A stretch of DNA of 64,000 nucleotides from NCBI RefSeq assembly GCF_012530535.1, contig NZ_CP051299.1, positions 2,046,001 through 2,110,000 of the forward strand. The letters are read 5' to 3'. This document shows positions 49,336 through 62,785 of the stretch, in pieces. The first letter of the stretch is position 1. Each line of letters opens with the position of its first letter. This stretch comes from Microcella flavibacter. GTDB lineage: Bacteria; Actinomycetota; Actinomycetes; Actinomycetales; Microbacteriaceae. The notes beneath the pieces were generated by a model, which had not been told where the DNA came from, did not search any database, and worked only from the letters and a program-made list of their open reading frames with translations. The position numbers were made by a program, and so were the translations under genes.

Positions 49336-50517
49336 ATGACCGACTTCCCCACCCTCGCCAGCGACTTCTACGGCTTCGAGAACGCTCTCGCCGACCATGA
49401 GAAGGAGGCGCTGCTCGCCCTCCGCCTCGACACGGAGGCGCAGCTCAAGCCCCTCGTCAACGACGCGTGGGACAAGGCGGAGTTCCCCCGCGAGATCGTC
49501 GACGTGCTGCACCGCCACCCGCTCTTCGGGCAGCTGTGGGACGAGACCCGCACGGGCGAGCACTCCGCTCTCTACGGCGGCTGGTCCGCGCTCGAGCTCG
49601 CCCGCATCGACGCGAGCGTCGCCACCTACGTGGGCGTGCAGAACGGCCTCGCGATGGGCTCGATCGGCGTCAACGGCTCGGCCGAGCAGAAGCAGCACTG
49701 GCTGCCGAAGCTCGCGAGCGGCGAGGTCATCGGCGCCTTCGGCCTCACCGAGCCGCTCTCCGGCAGCGACGCCGCGCAGGGCCTGCGCACCACGGCGACC
49801 CCCGACGGCGACGGCTGGGTGCTCAACGGCGCCAAGCGCTGGATCGGCAACGCCACCTTCAGCGACATCACGATCATCTGGGCGAAGAGCACGGTCGACG
49901 GCCAGGTCAAGGGCTTCATCGTCCCCACCGACGCCCCCGGGTACACGGCCACGAAGATCGAGCGCAAGCAGTCGCTGCGCATCGTCCAGAACGCCGACAT
50001 CACCCTCGAGAACGTCCGATTGGATGCCGCTCACAAGCTCGAGAAGGCCGAGTCGTTCCGCAACACCGCGGCCGTTCTCCGGCTCACGCGCGCGGACGTC
50101 GCCTGGGCCGCCGTCGGCACCGCCATCGGCGCGTACGAGGCAGCGGTCGCGTACACGAAGGAGCGGGTGCAGTTCGGCAAGCCGATCGCGCACCACCAGC
50201 TCATCCAGGACCTGCTGAGCCGCAGCCTCATGAACATCACCGCCTCGATCGCGATGTGCACGAAGGTCTCGCAGATGCAGGACGCCGGCACGCAGCGCGA
50301 CGAGCACGCCTCGATGGCGAAGGCCTACTGCACGACCGCGATGCGGGAGACGGTCGCGATGTGCCGCGAGGCGCTCGGCGGCAACGGCATCGTGCTCGAC
50401 TACGACGTCGCGCGCTTCCACGCCGACGCCGAGGCGCTCTACAGCTACGAGGGCACGCGCGAGATGAACAGCCTCATCGTGGGCCGGGCCATCACGGGCG
50501 TCAGCGCTTTCGTCTGA
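49336..50517 (+). CDS. Acyl-CoA dehydrogenase (glutaryl-CoA dehydrogenase-like)
   Basis: This 393-residue flavoenzyme has the family blocks GAFGLTEPLSGSDA (FAD and substrate), WVLNGAKRWIGNA, RVQFGKPIAHHQLIQ and the catalytic base Glu372 in YEGTREMN. The opening and the LxYGG-ALELARID-ASVATYVGVQ pattern resemble glutaryl-CoA dehydrogenases rather than long-chain enzymes. The ATG at 49336 follows AGAGGA; an upstream GTG (49303) has a TAATCT -10-like box 5 bp before it and may be the transcription start instead. Its last 17 bp overlap the convergent pyruvyl transferase gene. Confidence 0.88.
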   Translation: MTDFPTLASDFYGFENALADHEKEALLALRLDTEAQLKPLVNDAWDKAEFPREIVDVLHRHPLFGQLWDETRTGEHSALYGGWSALELARIDASVATYVGVQNGLAMGSIGVNGSAEQKQHWLPKLASGEVIGAFGLTEPLSGSDAAQGLRTTATPDGDGWVLNGAKRWIGNATFSDITIIWAKSTVDGQVKGFIVPTDAPGYTATKIERKQSLRIVQNADITLENVRLDAAHKLEKAESFRNTAAVLRLTRADVAWAAVGTAIGAYEAAVAYTKERVQFGKPIAHHQLIQDLLSRSLMNITASIAMCTKVSQMQDAGTQRDEHASMAKAYCTTAMRETVAMCREALGGNGIVLDYDVARFHADAEALYSYEGTREMNSLIVGRAITGVSAFV

Positions 50518-51682
50518 GAGCGCGGCGCCATCCCGTAGGAGCGAGTGTGCTAGGCGGGTAGACGGTCGCCGCTACTGCCGATTTATCTCTATGCGCGCGG
50601 TGGAGCACGCTGTCGAAGCCGAGGTCGCGTGCCGGTTCGGGGAGTCCCGATCGAGACTCAACCAAGCCGACGAGAGGCCACCCAGTACCCCACTCGTCGA
50701 GCAGCGCGTGCTTCTGGGCGTAGTAATCCTGATCGCTCACCATGGCGAGGCCGTCGGCGCCGTAGGCGGCCGCGAGGAGGTGGAAGTGGAAGCGGGTCGT
50801 CAGCCATTGTTGGCCGGACCGAGCGGGCAGCCCCGTTTCCCAAAGGAACTCGAAGGAAAGGAACGCAGCGTCCGGGTACTCCTCCCGGTAGCGGCTCCAC
50901 CGCCGACCATCAAACTGCGGGTAGCCCTCGATGAACCCGACGGTGCGCCCGCCTCGAGCCCGCGCCGCGGCGACGAACTCGGCCACAACCGCTGCCTCGG
51001 CGTCCTCGTCGACATTCGCCGCGCCGAGATCGCCCTGGATGAGGATCATGATGTCGGGCGCTTCGTCCGGGTCCCCCGTCGCGACCTCCTGCCAGCGCAG
51101 CACGGCATCGTCCCAGCCAAGAGGTATTCCCACCAGCGCAGCACTCGCCGCGTCCCGCGCCTCGGCGAGCGTGAATGCAGCTACGTCGGGTCGCAGCAAC
51201 GCCGCTGTGGCCGGTTCGCACGGCATCAGACCGGCACCCGTGAGGAAAGCAGGGATACCCCTCGACTCGGCGAGATGCGCCGCCGCGGCGATGAAGGCAA
51301 GATTCTCCGGCCACATCTCGTTCAGGTACCCGCCGCCCACGATATGCACGGAACCCGCGTCGCGTAGGACGATGAGGCCTGAATCGAGCTCGGGAGTTCC
51401 CAATCGGTCGATCATCGTGCGGGTGAACTCGCGGATCGTCGTGTAACCCGAGCTCGGCGAGCGTCGGCTGAGATGCCACAGGGTGTTGACGAACCGCGCT
51501 CGCGGATTCACGTTCCGCATGAGGATCGCGGCCCGTCCGGGTTCCGGGCAGTCGACCCAGATGTCGCGGTCTGGCTGGTGCTCCCCGAGGTGTCGCAACC
51601 ACGTCCGGAGGATGACCTCGTCGCCGTAATTGGGTATGCCCGCGGCGCTGATGATGTACGCCGCGTCGCCCACGCTTCCCAC
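50501..51682 (-). CDS. Polysaccharide pyruvyl transferase family protein
   Basis: This 393-residue protein has the family N-terminus AAYIISAAGIPNYGDEVILRTWLRHL, a GSVHIVGGGYLNEMWP block and TRFHFHLLAAAYG, the histidine motif near the C-terminus. The family transfers pyruvate ketals onto sugars of surface polysaccharides or secondary cell-wall polymers. It lies next to polymerase-like and glycosyltransferase genes. Codon use is a little less GC-biased than its neighbours, a hint of a different history. The start ATG at 51682 diverges from the first Wzy-like gene. Confidence 0.85.
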   Translation of the reverse strand: MGSVGDAAYIISAAGIPNYGDEVILRTWLRHLGEHQPDRDIWVDCPEPGRAAILMRNVNPRARFVNTLWHLSRRSPSSGYTTIREFTRTMIDRLGTPELDSGLIVLRDAGSVHIVGGGYLNEMWPENLAFIAAAAHLAESRGIPAFLTGAGLMPCEPATAALLRPDVAAFTLAEARDAASAALVGIPLGWDDAVLRWQEVATGDPDEAPDIMILIQGDLGAANVDEDAEAAVVAEFVAAARARGGRTVGFIEGYPQFDGRRWSRYREEYPDAAFLSFEFLWETGLPARSGQQWLTTRFHFHLLAAAYGADGLAMVSDQDYYAQKHALLDEWGTGWPLVGLVESRSGLPEPARDLGFDSVLHRAHRDKSAVAATVYPPSTLAPTGWRRALRRKR

Positions 51683-51774
51683 CGTAGACGTGGTCGGGCC
51701 GTTGCGGGAAACTGGGTTCTGATCGCCTCCGGCAAGGGCGAGGGCTGGGGCCGGGGCGCCGGTACGCTGATCGC

Positions 51775-53097
51775 ATGTCTTGGCTCCGGGAGCGCCGCGT
51801 CGCCCTCGCCGCCCTCACGCTCTTCACACTGCTCGCCGGCGACGTCTGGCGCTACTCGATCACCTGGTTCGGCTGGGGCGCGATCATCGCCGGGCTGCTG
51901 GCGTGCTGGATCGTCGTCGCCGTGCGCGAGCGGGTCGACGTGAGGCGCATCCCGAAGCCCCTCGCTGCGCTGCTGCTGCTGATGGTGGCGTCGGTGCTGT
52001 GGTCGGCGTACCCCGGGGCCTCGGCGCTCGGCACGCTCTCGACGCTCGTCACCGCGTTCGGCGCCATCGTCATGGCCAAGACGATCAGCCTCTCGGCGAT
52101 GCTGCGGGCCTTCGGCGTCGCGCTGCGCTGGGTGATCGGGCTATCCCTCGTGTTCGAGCTCGCCGTCGAGGTCTTCGTGGGCCGCCCCATCCTGCCGCTC
52201 TGGGTGTCGTACGAGGAGCCGTTCCCCCGCGCCTACTACTGGTCGCGCTCGCTGCTGTTCGACGGCGGCCGCATCCAGGGCATCATGGGCAACGCCAACC
52301 TGCTGGGGCTCGCCGCGCTGCTGGCGATCATCGTCTTCTCCATCCAGCTCGCCGATCGCCGGGTGGGCCGGTTCGCCGGCATCTTCTGGCTCGTCGCCGC
52401 CGTCGCCGCATTCGCGCTGTCCGGCTCGGGCACCGTCATCGCCATGACGATCGCGGTCGTCGCCGTGCTCAGCGTGCTGCTGCTCGCCCGCCGCCTCGGC
52501 ACCCGCGGCCGCCTCTTGCTCTACGGGGTCTTCGCCGCCGGCACCGCGGCTTTCACCGCGCTCGTGCTGGCCCTGCGCGAGCCGCTGCTCGACCTGCTGG
52601 GGCGCAGCAGCGACCTCACGTTCCGCCTCGACATCTGGGCCTCGGTCGTCGACCTCATCGGCGAGCGGCGGGTGCTGGGGTGGGGCTGGGTGAGCTACTG
52701 GGCCCCGTGGGTGGCCCCGTTCGACGACCTCGCCATCTACGGGGGCGTGCGCTACCTGCAGGCGCACAGCGCGTGGCTCGACGTGGCGTTCCAGCTCGGC
52801 CTGGTCGGCGCGGTCGTGTTCGCCGTGCTCGCCGTCACGACGCTGCTGCGCTGCTGGTCGTGGGCGGTGGATGCTCCCGCCGACCCCGCCGCGGCCACTC
52901 CCGCCCTGAGGCTCCTGCCGGCCCTGCTCATCGTCGCGCTGCTGGTGCAGAGCCTTGCCGAGTCGCGCATCCTCGTGGAGGCGGGCTGGCTGCTGCTCGT
53001 CTACCTCGCCGTCGCGTCCCGCTCGCACAGCGGCTGGTTCGAGGCATCGCCCGGCCCCGCGCGCGCGGGCGGGTCGCTCGATCGGGCGCGAGCGTGA
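51775..53097 (+). CDS. O-antigen ligase/polymerase-like membrane protein 1
   Basis: This 440-residue protein has about eleven membrane segments and the Wzy_C landmark (GRSSDLTFRLDIWASVVDLIGERRVLGWGWVSYW) in a large extracytoplasmic loop, followed by AHSAWLDVAFQLGLVG. Such proteins polymerise or ligate glycans outside the membrane. It has no ribosome binding site; TACGCT lies 6 bp before the ATG, which suggests a leaderless mRNA. It overlaps the next paralogue by 4 bp (GTGA). Confidence 0.85.
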   Translation: MSWLRERRVALAALTLFTLLAGDVWRYSITWFGWGAIIAGLLACWIVVAVRERVDVRRIPKPLAALLLLMVASVLWSAYPGASALGTLSTLVTAFGAIVMAKTISLSAMLRAFGVALRWVIGLSLVFELAVEVFVGRPILPLWVSYEEPFPRAYYWSRSLLFDGGRIQGIMGNANLLGLAALLAIIVFSIQLADRRVGRFAGIFWLVAAVAAFALSGSGTVIAMTIAVVAVLSVLLLARRLGTRGRLLLYGVFAAGTAAFTALVLALREPLLDLLGRSSDLTFRLDIWASVVDLIGERRVLGWGWVSYWAPWVAPFDDLAIYGGVRYLQAHSAWLDVAFQLGLVGAVVFAVLAVTTLLRCWSWAVDAPADPAAATPALRLLPALLIVALLVQSLAESRILVEAGWLLLVYLAVASRSHSGWFEASPGPARAGGSLDRARA

Positions 53098-54395
53098 GCG
53101 GGGCATCCGCCGCCGCGGGCGCCGCCGCCGGACGCGGTCGCGCGCTGCTCGCCGAGGCGCGGCAGCAGTTCTCCTCCCCGCAGTTCAGCCAGGTGCTCAC
53201 CGAGGTGATCATCGTCGTGGCGCTGTGCACGCACGCCGTGCGCGCCTTCTTCGGCTGGCCGGGCGCGATCGCGATCATCGTGACGCTCGTCGTGCTCGCC
53301 GGCCTCAGCATCGCGGGTCAGCCCGACCGGGTGGAGTGGCGGGGCATCCTGCCGGTCTCGCTCATCGCGCTGTTCTCGCTGATGGTGCTGAGCGTGCTGT
53401 GGAGCCAGTACAACTGGGCCTCCGTCGGCGGGGTGCTCTACGCGCTGGCCTTCGCCGTGTTCGGCCTCTACATCGCGCTCGTGCGCGACACGATCCAGGT
53501 GGTGCGCGGGGTGGGCAACGGCCTGCGCTGGGTGCTGACCGTCTCGCTCGCCCTGGAAGTGCTGAGCGGCATCATCATCGACACGCCGCTGCGCTTCCTC
53601 GAGATCGAGGGCAGCCTCGCCGTGGGCGGGCCCATCGAGGGTCTGGCCGGCACGCGCAACTCGCTCGCGTTCCTCGCGGCCCTCGCCGCGCTGAGCTTCT
53701 GGGTGGAGTACCGCACCCGATCGGTCCCCCGCGGCCTCACGGCCTACTCGCTCGCCCTCGCGGCGGCGTGCCTGGTCTTCGCCCGCTCCCCCGTCAGCTG
53801 GCTGGTGCTGTCGGCCGTCGCCGTCGCGGGACTCGCGCTCGTGGGGCTGCGCCGCATGCGCCCCGAGAGCCGGCGTGCCGTGCAGGGCACCCTGCTGGTC
53901 TCCGCCCTCGCCGCGGTCGGCATCGGCTGGATCTTCCGCTCACCCCTCGTCGATGCGGTGGATGCCGCTGCCGACGTCACCGCGCGCACGAGCGTCTGGG
54001 CGCAGGTCGAGGCGTGGGCCGCCCTCCACCCCGTCCAGGGCTGGGGTTGGGTCGGCCCCTGGCCACTCGACCTCTACCCCTTCCTCACCATCGACGACGC
54101 CTTCGGCCGCCCTGCCGAGTCGGCGCTCAACGCCTTCGTCGACATCACGCTGCAGCTCGGCCTCGCCGGCCTCATCGCGCTCATCGTGGCGCTCGGTCTC
54201 GCGCTAGTGCGCGCCTGGCTCGTGGCCTCGGACCGCCGCTCGACCGTGCACGTCTGGCCGGCCCTGACCCTGGTGCTGCTGCTCGTGACGAGCATGACCG
54301 AGAGCTACCTGCTCGCAGAGGGCGGCCTCATGCTCTTCGTGCTGTGCGCGGTAACCGCGGCGAGGGGTCGTTCGTGGCGCCATCGGCTGGGCTGA
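53094..54395 (+). CDS. O-antigen ligase/polymerase-like membrane protein 2
   Basis: This 433-residue paralogue of the preceding protein has the same organisation: about eleven membrane helices, the loop ARTSVWAQVEAWAALHPVQGWGWVGPW, and the family phrase LNAFVDITLQLGLAG. It starts at a GTG that overlaps the previous stop, so the two are made together. Tandem polymerase-like proteins suggest two linkages or a ligase plus a polymerase. Confidence 0.85.
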   Translation: MSGASAAAGAAAGRGRALLAEARQQFSSPQFSQVLTEVIIVVALCTHAVRAFFGWPGAIAIIVTLVVLAGLSIAGQPDRVEWRGILPVSLIALFSLMVLSVLWSQYNWASVGGVLYALAFAVFGLYIALVRDTIQVVRGVGNGLRWVLTVSLALEVLSGIIIDTPLRFLEIEGSLAVGGPIEGLAGTRNSLAFLAALAALSFWVEYRTRSVPRGLTAYSLALAAACLVFARSPVSWLVLSAVAVAGLALVGLRRMRPESRRAVQGTLLVSALAAVGIGWIFRSPLVDAVDAAADVTARTSVWAQVEAWAALHPVQGWGWVGPWPLDLYPFLTIDDAFGRPAESALNAFVDITLQLGLAGLIALIVALGLALVRAWLVASDRRSTVHVWPALTLVLLLVTSMTESYLLAEGGLMLFVLCAVTAARGRSWRHRLG

Positions 54396-54417
54396 CGTCG
54401 GGCGCCACTCGACCGTC

Positions 54418-55167
54418 TCACGGCTGCGGCTCCCGTAGAGCCGCGATGGCGCTGTCGATCGGTCCGTCGTGGATCAATCGCCCGTGGCGGATCACGACGC
54501 CCCGGGTGCACAGTCGCGAGACCATATGGAGGTCGTGGCTCACGACCACCATGGTCTTGTCGAGCGACGCCAGCTCCTTGATCTTCGCGACGCACTTGTC
54601 GCGGAAGGGGGCGTCACCCACGGCGAGCACCTCGTCGACCAGCAGGATGTCGAGCTCCGTGTGGATCGCGACCGAGAAGGCCAGCCGCACGAACATGCCG
54701 GACGAGTAGTGCTTCACCTCAGTGTCGATGAACTCGCCGATCTCGGAGAACTCCACGATCCGATCGAACGCCTCGTCGATCTCGGCTCGTCTCATGCCCA
54801 GGATGGCGGCGTTGAGGTAGACGTTCTCACGCCCCGACAGGTCCGGATGGAACCCCGCTCCGACCTCGATCAGCCCTGCTATGCGGCCCCTGGTCCGGAT
54901 CCGGCCGTCGTCGGGCGTGAGGACTCCGGAGATGAGCTTCAGCAGGGTCGACTTGCCGGAGCCGTTGTACCCGAGGAGCGCGACGGACTCGCCCTCGTCG
55001 ACCGTGAACGAGATGCCGTCGAGCGCCTGGAAGGAGGTCGACGTCGACTTGCGTCGGACCCAGGCGAGGAATGCCTCCTTGAAGCTGTGCGTGTGCCGGA
55101 GCGTGAAGACCTTGCTCACGTCCTGCACCACGATGCGCGCGAGCGGCGCCTCAGAGGTCTTGGGCAA
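54418..55167 (-). CDS. wzt: ABC exporter ATPase for polysaccharide (Wzt/RfbE-like)
   Basis: This 249-residue ATPase has Walker A GYNGSGKST (66-74), Q-loop region IEVGAGFHPDLSGRENVYLN, signature YSSGMFVRL, Walker B ILLVDE and the H-loop SHDLHM. It belongs to the polysaccharide (Wzt/TagH) class. It stops after the nucleotide-binding domain and lacks the C-terminal carbohydrate-binding domain of long Wzt proteins, like mycobacterial Rv3781. Its start overlaps the permease gene by 17 bp. Confidence 0.93.
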   Translation of the reverse strand: MPKTSEAPLARIVVQDVSKVFTLRHTHSFKEAFLAWVRRKSTSTSFQALDGISFTVDEGESVALLGYNGSGKSTLLKLISGVLTPDDGRIRTRGRIAGLIEVGAGFHPDLSGRENVYLNAAILGMRRAEIDEAFDRIVEFSEIGEFIDTEVKHYSSGMFVRLAFSVAIHTELDILLVDEVLAVGDAPFRDKCVAKIKELASLDKTMVVVSHDLHMVSRLCTRGVVIRHGRLIHDGPIDSAIAALREPQP

Positions 55168-56045
55168 AACGACCCTCGAGCTTTCGGAAGACGAGCTGCC
55201 CGATGAGCAGCGTGGTGAGGGAGAGGACGAGCCCGATCACGCCGAGCAGCGCAAGATTCTCCGGTCGGCTGATCGGACCGGAGGTCGTGGAGAGCCAGAA
55301 CGCGTCGTGGAACAGCTCCACGGCGGCCGTGATCGGGTTGAGCATGTACAGCTGGAACAACCAGTCGGGAGTCGCGTCCCGCACCATCGTCCACGAGTAC
55401 AGCACAGGCGAGGTCCACGTTGCGAAGAGGAGGATCAGCTCGACCACGTTCTGCGCATCCCGGAACGAGACGTTCACCGCCCCGAAGAGGAGGCCGAGCC
55501 CGGTGGAGAGCGCGAGGATGATCACGATGGCGACCAGGCCGCCCGCCAGCTGAAGGATGGTCGGCGACCAGCCGGTCAGGACCGCCGCCCCCATCAGGAT
55601 CACGAGCTGCGGCAGGAAGTGCACGAACGCGACAAACACCGCGGCCAGCGGGAAGAGCTCCCGAGGGAGGTAGATCTTCTTGACCAGCGGCGCGTTGTCC
55701 ACGATCGAGCGGGTGGCGTTGCCGAAGGCCTCGCTGAACAGATTCACCACGACGATACCGGAAAAGAGGTACACCGCGAAGTTGTCGATGCCCCGATTGA
55801 GGTCGAGGAACACGCCCATGACGAGGTAGAAGGTGAGGAACTGCGCCGCGGGCTTGACGTAGGACCACGTCCAGCCGAGCACGGACCCGTGGTACCGCGT
55901 GAGGATCCCCTTCCGCACCAGCAGCCGCAGCAGATAGCGGTACTGAACGACGTCGAGCAGCCCGCGGCCCGCCCCCGGCGTCGCGAAGTCCGACCACCGG
56001 TCGCGCGTCGCGGCCGTCATGCCGCGCACCGCCCCATCCGTCGGG

Positions 56046-56062
<17 letters not shown>
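55151..56062 (-). CDS. wzm: ABC exporter permease for polysaccharide (Wzm/RfbD-like)
   Basis: This 303-residue permease has a cytoplasmic amphipathic N-terminus (YRYLLRLLVRKGILTRYHGSVLGWTWSYVKP) and six membrane segments of the ABC-2 type (FSGIVVVNLFSEAFGNATRSIV, FRDAQNVVELILLFATWTSPVLYSW). It moves lipid-linked glycan to the outer face. The ATG at 56062 overlaps the glycosyltransferase stop by 17 bp; an ATG at 56020, 26 bp after that stop, is a possible alternative. Confidence 0.9.
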
Positions 56063-60133
<4,071 letters not shown>

Positions 60134-60137
<4 letters not shown>

Positions 60138-60745
60138 CGCGCACCCCCCTCGCTGCCGCCGCGGAAATAGCTGCGGGCGTCGTCCCAGGTCGGGAGCGAG
60201 CCGGAGGCGACCAGGTCGTCGAGGCGCGGCGCGATCACGTCCTTATCGGAGAGCAGTGGTTCTCCGAAGCCCTCCGGCATCTCGAGGCCAATCGCGGCGT
60301 CCAACGGGTAGATCGCTCCCTCGGTCTCGGCGTTGTAGGTGTTCGAGCACAGGTACGTCACGATCGAGTCCTCCTCGAGCGAGACGTACGCGTGGCCGAG
60401 GCCTTCGGCGATGTAGATCGCCCTGCGGTCCTTGTCGTCCAGTAGCACCGAATCCCATTGCCCGAACGTCGGCGAACCGACGCGGATGTCGATGACGAAA
60501 TCGAGCACGGCTCCGTAAGCGCAGGTCACGTACTTCCCCTGCCCCGGGAGGTCGACGTAGTGGATGCCTCGGAGCACCCCCTTCGCCGAGCGCGAGATGT
60601 TGGCCTGACGAAGGTCGAGAGCGTGGCCGACCGCTTCCTCGACCGGCTCGAACCGGTACCACTCCGCGAAGGAACCTCGGGAATCGGGGAACTGACGGGG
60701 CGTGAATTCGAAGCTGCCGGGGACGCTCAATTCTCTGACGATCAC
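60134..60745 (-). CDS. rmlC: dTDP-4-dehydrorhamnose 3,5-epimerase
   Basis: This 203-residue cupin-fold enzyme acts in dTDP-rhamnose synthesis. The catalytic His62 lies in [11 protein letters not shown], and [24 protein letters not shown] is the second active-site block. rmlB and rmlD, the remaining steps, are not in the window, so the pathway needs genes elsewhere. It ends in an ATGA overlap with rmlA. Confidence 0.94.
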
Positions 60746-60783
60746 GGCGACGAGCCTACAGCAGTCGTGAAAGCCGGCTTCCG

Positions 60784-61731
60784 TCAGCCACCGGGCACGG
60801 CGGAGCCGGCACTGGACGCCCGCAGCAAGGATCGGTGCGTGCGGGAGATCCCTTCGGGCAGCGTGGTGCTGATGAGTGAATCCAGATCGGTCCAGACCGT
60901 CGATCGCACCCGGAGGTCGGGCGCCTGGCCGCTCGCGTTCCCCGCACCGAGGACGATGAGCGGCGCACGGCGCATCAGCCGGCGGAACTCACCGACAAGA
61001 GCACCGATGGATACCGCTTGCGACGAGCCGATGACCTTCACGATGCTCGATCCGGCCGGGAGGAGACTGGTTCGTTCCACGCTGGCGACCACAACGCGAG
61101 CGCAATCCGGGGCGTAGACGTAGTCGCGGATGGTGTCGAGGGGGACGAAGATGCTGGCCGGCTGGTTGGAGATGTACGTGCGCGCGATGGTGGAGATGAG
61201 GCCCTGGCCCTTGGAGAGATCCTGGCCGGGCCCGTACAGATTGGTGATGCGTGCAATGAAGGAGCGCACGCCGGAGCGGGAGGACGTCGCGGCCAGCTCG
61301 GCCTCCATCGCCAGCTTCGCCGACCCGTACGGACTGAGCGCGCCGGTTGGCGAGCGCTCGTCATACGGCGGCGAGCCTGCTCCCGCATAGGCACCGCCCA
61401 CCGATGAGGCGAGGAAGACGGTGCCCCGTCGACGGACAGCCTCCGGGAGACTCTCGAGATGCTCGAGAAAGCGGCGGAACACGTCGACCTCGGTCTCGAG
61501 CGACTCGGCGGAGGTCGCGGTCACCCCGGCGCCCGCGCACCAGTAGAGCCGCCATCGATCGCCCGAGCTCCCGATCAGCTGGTCCGCTGCGGCGCGCAGG
61601 TCACTCACGGCTCGATCGGCATCGCCCCACCGCACGGAGGCCGCAGGGGTGCCAAGCGGGAGGAGCCCGAGAACCGCACGACCGAGAAGGCCGCGCCCGA
61701 TCATCAGGTCGGCCGCGTCATCCCCGCTCAT
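60784..61731 (-). CDS. NAD-dependent sugar epimerase/dehydratase (extended SDR)
   Basis: This 315-residue protein has a shortened N-terminal nucleotide motif (LMIGRGLLGRAVL), the SDR block VFLASSVGGAYAG and a catalytic YGSAK (Tyr/Lys pair). FIARITNLYGPGQDLSKGQGLI and DYVYAPDCARVVVAS are sugar-nucleotide epimerase landmarks. The substrate is unclear; RmlD-like reductase activity is possible given its place beside rmlC, but no specific motif shows it. Its start overlaps the upstream glycosyltransferase by 14 bp. Confidence 0.8.
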   Translation of the reverse strand: MSGDDAADLMIGRGLLGRAVLGLLPLGTPAASVRWGDADRAVSDLRAAADQLIGSSGDRWRLYWCAGAGVTATSAESLETEVDVFRRFLEHLESLPEAVRRRGTVFLASSVGGAYAGAGSPPYDERSPTGALSPYGSAKLAMEAELAATSSRSGVRSFIARITNLYGPGQDLSKGQGLISTIARTYISNQPASIFVPLDTIRDYVYAPDCARVVVASVERTSLLPAGSSIVKVIGSSQAVSIGALVGEFRRLMRRAPLIVLGAGNASGQAPDLRVRSTVWTDLDSLISTTLPEGISRTHRSLLRASSAGSAVPGG

Positions 61732-62749
61732 GCGCTCTGCCCAGTGGACCGAGATGGAGATCCCGCACGATGAGGTACGGCGGCTTCCCCATCGCCATGT
61801 TGACGGCGACGCCGAGGTACTCGGCGACGATCCCGAGTGAGACGAGGATCGCCCCGGTGCCGAGCGCCGTGAGGATCATCTGGGACGTCCAGCCCTCCGG
61901 CACCCCTCCCGACGTGAGGCGGACCACCGTCAGGAAGAGCGCGAACACGATCCCGCCGACGGCGAAGAGCAAGCCCAGCAGCGTGACGAGGCGCAGCCCC
62001 TTGGTACCGGTCGACAGGATCATCCGCCAGAAGTGCGCGAAGAGCTTCGCGTAGGAGTACCCCGACCGTCGACCGCCCTCCTCGCGCAGGAGCACCGGGC
62101 AGGTGACGATCCGATTGGCGACCCACGTGAGCGCTACGTCCAGGTACACGCCGGTCCCGGAGTACGCCGCGATGCTGCGACCGACGTCGCCGACGACCAG
62201 TCGGAAGCTGTTGAAATCCCGCGCCTGCCCGCCCCCGAAGACCTTCTGGAGGATGGCTTTCGACGCCCGGGATGCCGTGTTGCGGACGAGGCCGTGCGGC
62301 GGCGGGTTCATCGCCTTGGCGTACACGACCGAAGCCTGCTGATCGAGTGCAGTGTCGAGCATCGCCGCCATGTAGGAGGGATCGTGCTGGCCGTCCTCGT
62401 CGATCGTGACGATCCATGCGCCGCCGGACGATGCCATCCCGGCCAGGGTGGCGGCGTGCTGCCCGAAGTTGCGGCTGAGCCAGACCGTCTTCACGTGCGG
62501 GAAGCGGTCCGACAGCATCCGCAGCGTCTCATCGGAGCGGTCGGGCCCATGGTCGTGCACGAGGATCACCTCGCCGACCCTCGCTCGACGGCGGCCGGGC
62601 GTCGTGAATCCCACCGTGTACGGCACGAGCTCCTCGAGCACCGCCGCGAGGGTGCGCTCCCCCTGATACACCGGGATCACGACGGAGATGTCGTGCACGT
62701 AGGTCGCGCCCGTCGACGCAACGCCGACGTCGATGCCGTCCAGAGTCAT
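61718..62749 (-). CDS. GT2 glycosyltransferase with two C-terminal membrane helices (DPM1/ArnC type)
   Basis: This 343-residue enzyme has the GT-A start ISVVIPVYQGERTLAAVLEEL, the metal motif TIDEDGQHDP and RDFNSFRLV, followed by two membrane helices (about 255-275 and 295-315). Family members transfer a sugar from a nucleotide to polyprenyl phosphate, providing lipid-linked sugars for periplasmic enzymes. A GtrA protein at 63.6 kb is the typical flippase-like partner. Confidence 0.9.
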   Translation of the reverse strand: MTLDGIDVGVASTGATYVHDISVVIPVYQGERTLAAVLEELVPYTVGFTTPGRRRARVGEVILVHDHGPDRSDETLRMLSDRFPHVKTVWLSRNFGQHAATLAGMASSGGAWIVTIDEDGQHDPSYMAAMLDTALDQQASVVYAKAMNPPPHGLVRNTASRASKAILQKVFGGGQARDFNSFRLVVGDVGRSIAAYSGTGVYLDVALTWVANRIVTCPVLLREEGGRRSGYSYAKLFAHFWRMILSTGTKGLRLVTLLGLLFAVGGIVFALFLTVVRLTSGGVPEGWTSQMILTALGTGAILVSLGIVAEYLGVAVNMAMGKPPYLIVRDLHLGPLGRAHERG

Positions 62750-62785
62750 CGTTCTGCTCCTCTCGGGTCGTGAATGTCCTGCATG

